DNA from: Arenimonas fontis
GTDB taxonomy: Bacteria; Pseudomonadota; Gammaproteobacteria; Xanthomonadales; Xanthomonadaceae
Assembly: GCF_008386465.1 (NCBI RefSeq)
Contig: NZ_VUOD01000001.1
Span: 310,001 to 374,000 of the forward strand
Direction: 5' to 3'
DNA: 64,000 bases
This document shows, piece by piece, positions 55,820-64,000 of the stretch; position 1 is the stretch's first letter; the number at the start of each line of letters is the position of its first letter. The notes under the pieces are model-generated. The model saw only the letters and a program-made list of their open reading frames with translations. It was not told where the DNA came from and did not search any database. The position numbers and the translations under genes are program-made.

Positions 55820-58255
55820 ATGCGGGCGATCCCGGAAAGCAGGCAGTCATCCTCTGGCTCACCGGCCCCCGCGCCATCCATTGCCCGCTTTGCCCTGCGC
55901 TTGCTGGCCGTCCTCGTCATCCTCGCCGCACTGGCGGTGCTGACGGCCCTCTGGCTGGCGCGGGGCAGCCTTGCACAGCTTGACGGCGAACGTGCCCTGT
56001 CCGGCCTGTCGGCGGCGGTGAGCATCGAACGCGACGCCCTGGGCGTGGCGACGATAGATGCCGCCAACGAGGCGGACGCCGCCCGCGCCCTGGGCTTCCT
56101 GCACGCGCAGGAACGCTACTTCGAGATGGACCTGATGCGGCGCGCCGCCGCTGGCGAGCTGTCCGAACTTTTCGGCCCGCTGGCCCTGGAGCGCGACCGG
56201 GAGGTCCGCCTGCACCGCCTGCGCGCCCGCGTCGGCCAGTACCTGCCGGAGGTGGCCGGCGACCGCCTACCGCTGCTGCAGGCCTATGCCGAGGGCGCCA
56301 ACGCCGGCCTGGCGGCACTGGACAGCAAGCCCTGGGCCTACTGGCTGCTGGGCGCGGAACCGGCGCCGTGGACGCCGGAAGACACCGCCCTGGTCGGCTA
56401 CGCCATGTTCTTCGACCTGCAGGACGAGATGAACTCGCGCGAGCTGGCCCTGTGGCGCATCCGCCAGGTGCTGCCGGCGCCGCTGTACGCGCTGTTGGCG
56501 GTGGACGGAAGCGAGTGGGACGCGCCCATGCTCGGTGGGCCGCGCGGCAATGCCGTGCTGCCCGGCGCGGACGAAGTGGACTTGCGCGCCCTGCCCGCCC
56601 CCGATGACGGCGGCGACTATCCGGAAGCCGAACCGGCGGCACCAGGTAGCAACAACTTCGCCGTCGCCGGCGCGCTGAGCGCGCACGGCCATGCCATCGT
56701 CGCCAACGACATGCACCTGGGCCTGCAGGTGCCGGCCCTGTGGTTCCGGGCCCGCCTGCGTTACGCCGATCCGGCCGCCCCCGACGGCCGGGTGGACGTC
56801 ACCGGCTTCACCCTGCCGGGCATCCCGGCGGTGATCGTCGGCAGCAACGGCCACATCGCCTGGGGCTTCACCAACAGCTACGGCGACTGGGCCGATTTCT
56901 ACCGCGTGCGCTGGCTGGACCAGGACCGGCTGCGTTACCGCGTGCCCGGGGGCGAGGCGGTGGCGCGCACCGAATCGGAATGGATCGAGGTCAAGGGCGA
57001 AGGTCCCGTCGAACTCAAGGTCACCGAAACCCGCTGGGGACCGGTGACGGTGGAGCTGGACGACGGCAGCTCGCTGGCCTTGCGCTGGGCGGCGCAATTG
57101 CCGGGCGCGCTCAATTTCGGCCTGGCCGGCATGGCCCGTGCCGGCAGCCTGGACGAAGGCCTGGCGGTGGCCGACCTCGCCGGCATTCCCGGCCAGAACC
57201 TGGTGATCGGCGACCGGGAGGGCCGCATCGCCTGGCGCCTGACCGCGCAGATACCCGAGCGCGCCGGCGACTGCGACCCGCGGACGCCGCTGGAACCGGA
57301 GCAGGCCTGCCGCTGGGCCGGCTGGCTGGCGCCGACGGAAAACCCCAGCCTGGTGGACCCGGAAAGCGGCCGCGTCTGGACCGCCAATGCCCGCGTGGTG
57401 GACGGCGCGGCCCTGGCCCTGGTCGGCGACGCCGGCTACGCCAACGGCGCCCGCGCCAGACAGATCCGCGACGGCCTGTTCGCCCGCGACCGCTTCAGCG
57501 AGGCCGACCTGCTGGCCATCCAGCTCGACGACCGTGCCCTGTTCCTGCAGCGCTGGCATGGGCTGCTGCAGGAAGCGGCGCGGGCATCCCCGAATGCCGA
57601 CCTGCGCGCCCTCGCCGAGGCGGCGCGCGACTGGGAAGGGCGCGCCATGCCCGAGGCGGTGAGTTACCGGCTGGTACGGGCCTGGCGCCTGAGGCTGATC
57701 GAGCGCCTGCGCGAAGGGCTGCTGGCGCCGGCGATGGTGGCCCTGGGCGAGGACTTCGTCATGCCCGACCTGCCGCAGTTCGAGGCGGTGGCCTGGCCGC
57801 TGCTGCAGGAACGGCCCATGCATCTGCTGCCGCGCCGCTACGACAGCTGGGAGGCGCTGCTGGCCGAGGCCGCCGGCGACGTGCGCAGCGAACTGGAGGC
57901 CCTGGGCCCGCTGCACGAGCGCACCTGGGGCGAACGCAACACCGCCCGCGTCTGCCACCCCCTGGCCAATGGCCTGCCGGGCTTCCTGCGCGGTCCGCTG
58001 TGCATGCCGGCCGACCCGCTGCCCGGCGACGGCAACATGCCGCGGGTGCAGGCCCCGGCCTTCGGCGCCAGCCAGCGCATGGTGGTGGCGCCGGGCCGCG
58101 AGGCCGAAGGCCTGGCGCACATGCCCGGTGGCCAGAGCGGCCATCCACTGTCACCGTTCTGGGGCGCCGGACATGCCGACTGGGTGGCCGGCCGGCCCTC
58201 GCCCTTCCTGCCTGGCCCGGCGGTCCACACCCTGAGACTCCGCCCGGAAATGTGA
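55820..58255 (+). CDS. penicillin acylase (S45) family Ntn-hydrolase
   Basis: 811 aa, a self-processing N-terminal-nucleophile amidase. A membrane segment (about 25-47) follows a polar 24-residue start, so it is exported. The alpha-chain signature YFEMDLMRRAAAGELSELFG lies near residue 100. The catalytic N-terminal Ser of the beta chain is S277 (APG-SNNFAVAG), with DMHLGLQVPALWFRARL, GFTLPGIPAVIVGSNGHIAWGFTN split, and the C-terminal GGQSGHPLSPFWGAGHADW region. Substrate may be acyl-homoserine lactone, cyclic lipopeptide or beta-lactam; undecided. GAGGG precedes the ATG. Confidence 0.92.
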   Translation: MRAIPESRQSSSGSPAPAPSIARFALRLLAVLVILAALAVLTALWLARGSLAQLDGERALSGLSAAVSIERDALGVATIDAANEADAARALGFLHAQERYFEMDLMRRAAAGELSELFGPLALERDREVRLHRLRARVGQYLPEVAGDRLPLLQAYAEGANAGLAALDSKPWAYWLLGAEPAPWTPEDTALVGYAMFFDLQDEMNSRELALWRIRQVLPAPLYALLAVDGSEWDAPMLGGPRGNAVLPGADEVDLRALPAPDDGGDYPEAEPAAPGSNNFAVAGALSAHGHAIVANDMHLGLQVPALWFRARLRYADPAAPDGRVDVTGFTLPGIPAVIVGSNGHIAWGFTNSYGDWADFYRVRWLDQDRLRYRVPGGEAVARTESEWIEVKGEGPVELKVTETRWGPVTVELDDGSSLALRWAAQLPGALNFGLAGMARAGSLDEGLAVADLAGIPGQNLVIGDREGRIAWRLTAQIPERAGDCDPRTPLEPEQACRWAGWLAPTENPSLVDPESGRVWTANARVVDGAALALVGDAGYANGARARQIRDGLFARDRFSEADLLAIQLDDRALFLQRWHGLLQEAARASPNADLRALAEAARDWEGRAMPEAVSYRLVRAWRLRLIERLREGLLAPAMVALGEDFVMPDLPQFEAVAWPLLQERPMHLLPRRYDSWEALLAEAAGDVRSELEALGPLHERTWGERNTARVCHPLANGLPGFLRGPLCMPADPLPGDGNMPRVQAPAFGASQRMVVAPGREAEGLAHMPGGQSGHPLSPFWGAGHADWVAGRPSPFLPGPAVHTLRLRPEM

Positions 58256-58282
58256 ACTGGTTCACAGTTTCGGCATGAATGG

Positions 58283-58311
58283 ATGACAACCGTCACGATT
58301 TCGGCCATAAA
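58283..58311 (+). promoter_or_regulatory. sigma-70-like promoter for the 144-aa gene
   Basis: ATGACA (58283-58288), a 17-bp spacer and CATAAA (58306-58311) match the -35/-10 pattern at five and four of six positions. Transcription would start near 58318, right at the first leader hairpin. Confidence 0.5.
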
Positions 58312-58318
58312 CGGCCCA

Positions 58319-58375
58319 CGCCCGACTGCTCCGTCGGGCGGCGGACCGGCAGGTCGCGTGCAGGGGGAGCGACCT
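58319..58375 (+). promoter_or_regulatory. two-hairpin leader before the 144-aa gene
   Basis: CGCCCGAC / GTCGGGCG (58319-58340, 8-bp perfect stem, 6-nt loop) and AGGTCGC / GCGACCT (58351-58375, 7-bp perfect stem, 11-nt loop) lie in tandem. The first could also be the terminator of the penicillin-acylase gene, whose stop is 64 bp upstream; the promoter just before it suggests a structured 5' leader instead. Confidence 0.45.
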
Positions 58376-58405
58376 ATCGCAGCCTTCAAACCGCTGAGGT
58401 AGGTG

Positions 58406-58840
58406 ATGGACACGATGATTACGATGCTGACGCTCTGGCGCCGGTGGATGCTGGCCCGCCAGGCCGAGGTGGTGCGCAGGGCCGTTTCCGGCCTCACTCC
58501 CGAACAACGCCGGCAGACGGCCGATCAGACCCTGGCCGAGATCCAGGCGGCCGCCTGCCTGCCCATACCGCATCTGCACGGTGACACCCAGCAATCGCTG
58601 TACCAGCCCTGGTCGCCGGTGGCGAGCCGGGCGGCGCAGCGCGCCACCGACCGCTCCGTGCAACTGCGCCAGCGCGGCATCGCCCTGTGGCTGGCGGTGG
58701 TCTACCACGAAACCCGCCAGGCCCGGGACCCGGGCCTGCAGGCGGTGCACCGCAGCGTGCTGGGCATCCTGCGTGAGCTGCGGGAGACGGTGAAGGCGCA
58801 AGCCCCGGCCGAGCAGGCCTGGTTCAACGCCGCGGCCTGA
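58406..58840 (+). CDS. unknown 144-aa helical protein
   Basis: I do not recognise the family. The ATG at 58406 has GAGGTAGGTG immediately upstream; an overlapping GTG at 58403 is also possible. The N-terminus MDTMITMLTLWRRWMLARQAEVV is amphipathic to hydrophobic and could touch the membrane. The rest is predicted helical (LTPEQRRQTADQTLAEIQAA, AAQRATDRSVQLRQRGIALWLAVVYHETR in parts, GILRELRETVKAQ), separated by a polar loop PIPHLHGDTQQSLYQPW. It appears monocistronic and converges with dapE 27 bp away. Confidence 0.7.
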   Translation: MDTMITMLTLWRRWMLARQAEVVRRAVSGLTPEQRRQTADQTLAEIQAAACLPIPHLHGDTQQSLYQPWSPVASRAAQRATDRSVQLRQRGIALWLAVVYHETRQARDPGLQAVHRSVLGILRELRETVKAQAPAEQAWFNAAA

Positions 58841-58867
58841 ACCGCGGCGACCGGAAGAAGCGGAGGG

Positions 58868-60001
58868 TCAGGCGAGCAGCAGGCGCTCGGCGAGTTCCCG
58901 GTACAGCATGGGGAGATGCTCGAGTTCCGCCACCGCTATGCGCTCGTTGGCCTTGTGGATGCTGGCATTCACGGGACCCAGCTCCACCACCTCGGCGCCC
59001 AGGGGCGCGATGAAACGGGCGTCCGAGGTGCCGCCACCGGTGTTTTCCTCCGGCACGATGCCGCCACAGGTGGCGGCGATGGCGGCCCGCGCCGCCGCCC
59101 GCAGCCGGCCTTCCGGCGTGAGGAAAGGCTCACCGCCGCGATGCCAGCGCAACTCGAAGTCCACGCCGTGCCGGCGCAGCGTCTCCTCGACCTCCCTCTG
59201 CAGCGCCTCCGCCTGCCAGCCGGGGTTGTAGCGGAAGTTGAACAGCAGCTCGCAGTGCCCCGGGATGACGTTGTTGGCGCCGGTGCCGGCGTGGATGTTG
59301 GAGATCTGGAAGCTGGTAGGCGGGAACTCCGGGTAACCCGGGTCCCAGCGCCGGGCACACAGCTCGGCCAGGGCCGGCATCAGGTCGTGGATGGGATTGC
59401 GCGCCTTGTCCGGATAGGCGACATGGCCCTGGATGCCCTTGGCCAGCAGGGTACCCGAGAGCGTGCCGCGGCGGCCGACGCGCAACAGGTCGCCCAGGTG
59501 CTCCTTCGACGAGGGCTCGCCGGTGACACAGTAGTGCACAGGCTGGCCGGTTTCGCGCAGATGCTGGGCGACACGGCGCACGCCGTCGATGGCATCGCCC
59601 TCCTCGTCCGAGGTCAGCAGCAGGGCGACGGTGCCCGGGTGGCCGGGATGGGCGGCGACGAACCGCTCCAGCGCCACCAGCATGGCGGCGACGCTGCCCT
59701 TCATGTCGGCGGCGCCACGTCCGTACAGCCAGCCATCGCGCTCGACCGGTTCGAACGGGTCGCTGTCCCAGGCTTCGCGCGGGCCGGGCGGCACCACATC
59801 GGTATGGCCGAGGAACAACAGCACCGGGCCGCCCTCGCCGTGACTGGCCCAGAGGTTCTTCACCGCACCGAAGTCCAGCTGCCGGCACCTGAAGCCGGCC
59901 GCCTGCAGGCGCGCCGACAACAGGGCCTGGCAGCCGGCATCCTCGGGCGTCACCGAGGGCCGGGCGATCAGTTCCTTCGTCAGCCGCAGAACATCGCTCA
60001 C
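58868..60001 (-). CDS. dapE: succinyl-diaminopimelate desuccinylase
   Basis: Zinc enzyme of the succinylase lysine pathway that yields LL-diaminopimelate for lysine and peptidoglycan; 377 aa. M20 motifs: [13 protein letters not shown] (His and Asp near 68), [16 protein letters not shown] (Asp near 99), [12 protein letters not shown] (catalytic and metal Glu), GTSDARFI near 345. The start is GTG 60001, overlapping the yffB stop (GTGA). Confidence 0.96.
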   Translation of the reverse strand: MSDVLRLTKELIARPSVTPEDAGCQALLSARLQAAGFRCRQLDFGAVKNLWASHGEGGPVLLFLGHTDVVPPGPREAWDSDPFEPVERDGWLYGRGAADMKGSVAAMLVALERFVAAHPGHPGTVALLLTSDEEGDAIDGVRRVAQHLRETGQPVHYCVTGEPSSKEHLGDLLRVGRRGTLSGTLLAKGIQGHVAYPDKARNPIHDLMPALAELCARRWDPGYPEFPPTSFQISNIHAGTGANNVIPGHCELLFNFRYNPGWQAEALQREVEETLRRHGVDFELRWHRGGEPFLTPEGRLRAAARAAIAATCGGIVPEENTGGGTSDARFIAPLGAEVVELGPVNASIHKANERIAVAELEHLPMLYRELAERLLLA

Positions 60002-60357
60002 TTGCGGACCCCGAAGCGGGCCTTCCAGGCATTGTCGGTGAAACCGACGCTGACGGTGCCGTCATCGGTGACCAGCACCGGTCGCTTCACCAGTTGCGGG
60101 TACTCCTTCAGCAGCAAGGTCCATTCCGGATCGCTGCCGGGAGACTTTCTCGCTTCGGGCAACTGCCGCCAGGTGGTTGAGGCCTTGTTGACCAGCTTCT
60201 CCCAGCCGCCCAGTTGGGTGGCCCAGGACCTGAGCGTCTCCGGCGGCACCCGGTTCTCGCGATAGTCCACGAAACCGAACTCGACGCCGAAGCGCTGCAG
60301 CCAGTTGCGCGCCTTCCGGCACGTATCGCAGGTGGCCAAGCCGTACACCGTTACCAT
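59998..60357 (-). CDS. ArsC/Spx-family reductase-like protein (YffB)
   Basis: 119 aa thioredoxin-fold protein. The redox pair C10-D-T-C13 ([16 protein letters not shown]) and the ArsC-family segments [12 protein letters not shown] and [10 protein letters not shown] are visible. It is the YffB type usually found between dapD and dapE; its role in the pathway is not established. ATG start. Confidence 0.9.
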   Translation of the reverse strand: MVTVYGLATCDTCRKARNWLQRFGVEFGFVDYRENRVPPETLRSWATQLGGWEKLVNKASTTWRQLPEARKSPGSDPEWTLLLKEYPQLVKRPVLVTDDGTVSVGFTDNAWKARFGVRK

Positions 60358-60385
60358 TGCTGGGTTCCTGTCGGTATTGTTCTGA

Positions 60386-60440
60386 CGCGGATGAACGCGA
60401 ATAAAGCCTCATGGTCTGTGCTCGTCCGCGTTCGTCCGCG
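60386..60440. repeat. CGCGGATGAACGCG-type inverted repeat
   Basis: CGCGGATGAACGCG (60386-60399) and CGCGTTCGTCCGCG (60427-60440) are complementary at 13 of 14 positions with a 27-nt spacer, filling most of the 91-bp gap between dapD and yffB. Short repeats built on CGCGTTCATCCGCG are, from memory, scattered through many bacterial genomes; this looks like one diverged pair. Confidence 0.6.
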
Positions 60441-60448
60441 GCGAGAAA

Positions 60449-61297
60449 CTACTCCACGGCACCACGCAGCAGCTCGTTGACCGAAGTCTTGGCCCGCGTC
60501 TTCGCGTCCACCTGCTTGACGATGACGGCGCAGTAAAGCGAGTAGCGGCCATCGGCGGACGGCAGCGAGCCGGACACCACCACGCTGCCGGCCGGCACCC
60601 GGCCGTAGCCGATCTCGCCGGTCAGGCGATTGTAGATGCGGGTGGACTGGCCGATGAACACGCCCATGCCGATCACGCTGCCCTTCTCCACCACCACGCC
60701 CTCGACGATCTCGGAGCGGGCACCGATGAAACAATCGTCCTCGATGATGGTCGGGCTGGCCTGTAGCGGCTCGAGCACCCCGCCGATGCCGGCGCCGCCG
60801 CTGATGTGGCAGTTCTTGCCTACCTGGGCGCAACTGCCGATGGTGGCCCATGTGTCCACCATGGTGCCGGCGCCGACATAGGCGCCGATGTTGACGAAGC
60901 TCGGCATCAGCACCACGTCCTTGCCGATGTGGGCGCCGGCACGGACGACCGCACCGGGCACGACGCGGGCGCCGAGCTTGTGGAATTCGGCCTCGTCGAA
61001 GCCTTCGAAGCGCAACGGCACCTTGTCCCAGTACGGCGCCGGCTCGGCCTCGACCAGATGCATGTCGTTCACCCGGAAGTACAGCAGCACTGCCTTTTTC
61101 AGCCAGGCATTCACTTCCCAGCCCTTGGCGCCGGGTACCGCCACCCGCCCCTTGCCCGATTCCAGCAGGGCGATGGCCTCTTCCACCGCCGGCCGGGTCG
61201 AGCCCTCGATCTCCGCCGCGGTCAGGGTGGCGCGACGCTCGAAGGCATCCTCGATGATCGCCTGAAGTTGTTCAGTGCTGGGCTTTTTCCTTGCCAT
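60449..61297 (-). CDS. dapD: 2,3,4,5-tetrahydropyridine-2,6-dicarboxylate N-succinyltransferase
   Basis: Commits tetrahydrodipicolinate to the succinylase lysine route; 282 aa. N-terminal helical region ([14 protein letters not shown]), then a left-handed beta-helix made of hexapeptide repeats from ~110 to 240 ([40 protein letters not shown]), including the [15 protein letters not shown] active-site block. ATG 61297 has GGAG 9 nt upstream; its first 26 nt overlap the end of glnD. Confidence 0.96.
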   Translation of the reverse strand: MARKKPSTEQLQAIIEDAFERRATLTAAEIEGSTRPAVEEAIALLESGKGRVAVPGAKGWEVNAWLKKAVLLYFRVNDMHLVEAEPAPYWDKVPLRFEGFDEAEFHKLGARVVPGAVVRAGAHIGKDVVLMPSFVNIGAYVGAGTMVDTWATIGSCAQVGKNCHISGGAGIGGVLEPLQASPTIIEDDCFIGARSEIVEGVVVEKGSVIGMGVFIGQSTRIYNRLTGEIGYGRVPAGSVVVSGSLPSADGRYSLYCAVIVKQVDAKTRAKTSVNELLRGAVE

Positions 61298-63926
61298 GTC
61301 CGCCGTCTCCATCCACGCAGGCGACGATCGCCTCGCGCAAGCTTTCCAGTCTGGCCTGCTCGCCGATGGCACGATCGCGCTCGTCGGTCAGCAGGAAGAA
61401 GTCTTCGACCCGCTCGCCGAAGGTGGCGATGCGGGCATCGTGCACGCGCAGCCGATGCTGGCGCAGCACCTGCGCCACCTGTGCCAGCAGACCGGGCTGG
61501 TCGGTACAGACCAGGCTCATCCGGGTACCGCTGCCGTCGGCCAGATGGTCGAAGCCTACCTGTACCGGCACCCGGAAGTGGCGCAGTTGACGCGGGGCCG
61601 CCCGCCGCGACGGCCGCACCCGGGCCGGATCGCGCAAGGCGGCGCGCAGGGCTGCCGCCACCTGCGCAGGCTCCGGCGGTGTGCCCTGCGGCGACATCAG
61701 CTGGAAGCTGTCCAGCGCGTGGCCGTCGCTGGAGCCCAGCACCCGCGCCTCCAGCACGTTCAGCCCCAAACGGTCGAAGGTGGCGACGATGGCCGCGAAC
61801 AGGCCGTCCCGGTCCGGCGTGCGCAGGAAGGCTTCCAGACCGCCGCCGGCGGCATGCGGGCGTACCAGCACGATGGTTTCCTCACCGCCGGCACCGGCGA
61901 TGCCGAGCGTTTGCCAGGCTATCTGCTCGGGCCGGTAGCGCAGGAAACCGACGTCCGGGTAGGCCGCCCAGATCCGCTCCACCTCCTGCCTGGACAGGCC
62001 CTCGGCCAGCAGCCGCTCCATTGCTGCCGCCCGGGTCTCGGCAACGATCTCGTTGGCATGCACCGGGTTCTCCAGGCCACGCCGCAGGGCGAAGCGGGTG
62101 GCCGCGTACAGGTCGGCCAGCAGCCGGTCCTTCCAGGCGTTCCACAGCTTGGGACTGGTGCCGGCGATGTCGGCACAGGTCAGCAGGTAGAGGTAGTCGA
62201 GATGCTCGCGGTCGGCCACCTCGCGGGCGAAACGCGCCACCACGTCCGGGTCGGAGATGTCCTGGCGCTGGGCGGTCACCGACATCAGCAGGTGCTTCTC
62301 CACCAGCCAGGCCACCAGGTCGGTGTCGGCCTGCGGCAGCGCGTGCGCCTCGGCGAAGGCACGCGCGTCCACCGCACCCAGTTCGCTGTGGTCGCCGCCG
62401 CGGCCCTTGGCGATGTCGTGGAACAGGCCGGCCAGCAGCAGCAGGTGCGGCTTGCGCAGCCGCGGCAGCACCTCGTGGGCCAGGGCGAAACGCGGATCCG
62501 GGCCGCGGGCGAAGCCGTCCATGTGCGCCAGCACGGTCAGCGTGTGCTGATCCACGGTGTAGACATGAAACAGGTCGTACTGCATGCGCCCGGCCACCTG
62601 GCCGAAGGCCGGCAGGTAGCGGCCCAGCACACCCAGCCTGGCCATGCGGGTCAGGGTCGTCACCGCCGCCGGGCCCTGCAGCAGGGCCATGAAGGCCTGA
62701 CGGGTGGCCGCGGGCTGTTCGCCATAGGGGCGGATCGCACCCAGCGATTCGCCCAGGGCGCGGGCGGTTTCCGAGTGCAGGCCGCGCGCCAGCGGCGCGC
62801 CGGCCCAGGCGGCGAACAACTCGATCATCGGCGCCATGCCGGCGCGCAGGCGTTCGGGTTCGCGCATGGCGAGATAGCCATGGCGCAATTCGTAGCGTTC
62901 GCCGACCGGTTCGGGCAGTTCCTCGCCAGCCAGTTGTTCCTCGAAGCGCTGCAGCAGGCGGTCATTGATGCGGATGACGGTGGCGGCAGCGCGGAAGAAA
63001 CCTTGCATCATCTGTTCGACCGCCAGGTTGTCGCGGCGTTCGTCGCGCAGGCCCAACAGGGCCGCCAGGGCCTTCTGGTGGTCGAAGCCCAGGCGCTCCT
63101 GGCGCCGCCCGGCCAGCAGGTGCAAACCGAAGCGCAGCCGGGCCAGCACCCGCCATTCGCGCTCCAGGCTGGCGCACTCGTCCTCGCCCAGCAGGCCCAG
63201 CGGCACCAGGGCGCGCAGGCCGGGCACGCCGTACAGCCGCATGCCCATCCATGTGACCGTCTGCAGGTCGCGCAGCCCGCCCGGGCCTTCCTTGATGTTG
63301 GGCTCGAGGTTGTAGGCGGTATCGTTGAAGCGGGCATGCCGCTGCATCTGTTCGGCACGCTTGGCACGGAAATAGTCCGCGGGCGGCCACAGCCCCGGCG
63401 GCGCCAGGGCCGCGGCCAGGGCAGCGGGCATGGCCGTATCGCCTGCCAGCAGGCGGCTCTCCATCATCGCCGTCAGCACAGTGATGTCGGTGCCGGCCGC
63501 TTCCGCGCACTGGGCCAGCGAGCGTACGGCGTGGCTGGTGGCCAGGCCGGCATCCCACAGAAGGGAGAGAAAACGGCCGATGGCGGCCTCGTGGGCCTGC
63601 TGGGCCTCGGGCTCTCCCAGCACCAGCAGGTCTATGTCCGACTGCGGATACAGCTCACGCCGACCGTAGCCGCCGGTAGCCAGCAAGTGCAGCGGCGCGT
63701 CCTCCGGCAGGCACAGCCGCCAGGCCGACAGCACCAGGGCATCGGCATCGGCGCAGCAGGCCGGCACCAGCCGGTCCACGGCCTCTCCGGCTTCGAACCG
63801 GCGACGCAGCGCTTCCCGGCCGGCCGCCAGGCCGGTCCGGGCCTTCTCACGCCAGGCGTCCGGCGTGGCCGCGCCGGCCAGCAGGCCGGCCAGGCCGGTC
63901 TCGTGTACGGGCTGCACGGCGCTCAC
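61272..63926 (-). CDS. glnD: bifunctional PII uridylyltransferase/uridylyl-removing enzyme
   Basis: Nitrogen sensor that modifies PII according to glutamine; 884 aa, normal length. Nucleotidyltransferase domain with [19 protein letters not shown] near residue 85 (metal-binding aspartates). HD domain for deuridylylation near 500 ([17 protein letters not shown]). Two ACT domains at the C-terminus ([19 protein letters not shown] and [20 protein letters not shown]). The start is GTG 63926, 13 bp after the map stop. Confidence 0.96.
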   Translation of the reverse strand: MSAVQPVHETGLAGLLAGAATPDAWREKARTGLAAGREALRRRFEAGEAVDRLVPACCADADALVLSAWRLCLPEDAPLHLLATGGYGRRELYPQSDIDLLVLGEPEAQQAHEAAIGRFLSLLWDAGLATSHAVRSLAQCAEAAGTDITVLTAMMESRLLAGDTAMPAALAAALAPPGLWPPADYFRAKRAEQMQRHARFNDTAYNLEPNIKEGPGGLRDLQTVTWMGMRLYGVPGLRALVPLGLLGEDECASLEREWRVLARLRFGLHLLAGRRQERLGFDHQKALAALLGLRDERRDNLAVEQMMQGFFRAAATVIRINDRLLQRFEEQLAGEELPEPVGERYELRHGYLAMREPERLRAGMAPMIELFAAWAGAPLARGLHSETARALGESLGAIRPYGEQPAATRQAFMALLQGPAAVTTLTRMARLGVLGRYLPAFGQVAGRMQYDLFHVYTVDQHTLTVLAHMDGFARGPDPRFALAHEVLPRLRKPHLLLLAGLFHDIAKGRGGDHSELGAVDARAFAEAHALPQADTDLVAWLVEKHLLMSVTAQRQDISDPDVVARFAREVADREHLDYLYLLTCADIAGTSPKLWNAWKDRLLADLYAATRFALRRGLENPVHANEIVAETRAAAMERLLAEGLSRQEVERIWAAYPDVGFLRYRPEQIAWQTLGIAGAGGEETIVLVRPHAAGGGLEAFLRTPDRDGLFAAIVATFDRLGLNVLEARVLGSSDGHALDSFQLMSPQGTPPEPAQVAAALRAALRDPARVRPSRRAAPRQLRHFRVPVQVGFDHLADGSGTRMSLVCTDQPGLLAQVAQVLRQHRLRVHDARIATFGERVEDFFLLTDERDRAIGEQARLESLREAIVACVDGDGGHGKEKAQH

Positions 63927-63939
63927 CGGCCGTCCCCGC

Positions 63940-64000
63940 TCAGAGCTCGTTGTCGTCGCCGGGCAGCCGGGTCAGGATCTCGACCCCATCGGCCGTCACC
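63940..64000 (-). CDS. map: methionine aminopeptidase (C-terminal 19 residues only)
   Basis: The edge peptide reads VTADGVEILTRLPGDDNEL and stop. VT-x-x-G-x-EILT is the terminal strand of type I methionine aminopeptidases. Position upstream of glnD-dapD on the same strand fits map in related genomes. The catalytic part lies outside the window. Confidence 0.75.
   Translation of the reverse strand, partial: VTADGVEILTRLPGDDNEL

Noticed and set aside
60806-62692. 628-codon plus-strand frame across dapD and glnD
   Set aside because: Spans two confirmed minus-strand genes and turns into Arg/Pro/Ala low complexity.

Overview
This window is a GC-rich stretch of gammaproteobacterial chromosome, most likely from a Lysobacterales (Xanthomonadales) relative. 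The basis is gene order and content: prmB-aroC-asd-fimV-truA-trpFBA-accD, tpiA-secG-tRNA-Leu-nuoA..K, map-glnD-dapD-yffB-dapE, an ACE-like M2 peptidase, purT and FimV. The placement is inference from gene order, not from a tree. Coding density is very high. No gap between genes exceeds about 180 bp (the longest is 15233-15414), and no rRNA, CRISPR array, insertion sequence, integrase or prophage gene was seen. GTG starts are common, and two TTG starts are likely (minD and the ribbon-helix-helix gene).

Region 1 (1-27785) is entirely on the minus strand. In transcription order it runs: prmB, aroC, asd, fimV, truA, trpF, trpB, trpA, accD, glmM; a Fe(II)/2-oxoglutarate oxygenase; a four-gene operon (periplasmic cupredoxin-like protein, GGDEF-EAL c-di-GMP enzyme, DUF3034 protein, truncated-hemoglobin lipoprotein); tpiA, secG, tRNA-Leu(GAG); then respiratory complex I nuoA to nuoK, cut by the window edge.

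Region 2 (27869-36318) is mostly on the plus strand: a SCO copper chaperone overlapping psd, the protein leucyl/arginyl-transferase bpt, a secreted endonuclease/phosphatase-like lipoprotein, purT (minus), a secreted beta-propeller-like protein, a compact SPFH / ribbon-helix-helix / 41-aa membrane peptide / PH-domain operon, and an M15 carboxypeptidase.

Region 3 (36405-45535) is on the minus strand. It holds a Gld-type ABC exporter operon (ATPase, permease, GldG-like, DUF4340) continuing into DUF423 and an AlkA-like glycosylase, a membrane-anchored SRPBCC/GyrI-like protein, and a DesK/NarL-type two-component pair.

Region 4 (45693-58840) has a GNAT-minCDE-metallopeptidase-like operon, an M2 peptidase, an orphan Rieske oxygenase, a Bcr/CflA efflux pump (minus), parC, a penicillin-acylase-family hydrolase and an unknown 144-aa protein behind a structured leader.

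Region 5 (58868-64000, minus) is map-glnD-dapD-yffB-dapE, linking nitrogen sensing to lysine and diaminopimelate synthesis.

The two stretches most likely to hold an undescribed system are the SPFH/RHH/PH operon, with a phased GATATC repeat in its promoter region, and the copper/c-di-GMP/hemoglobin operon, which lies downstream of a 47-bp pair of interleaved, perfectly complementary stems.
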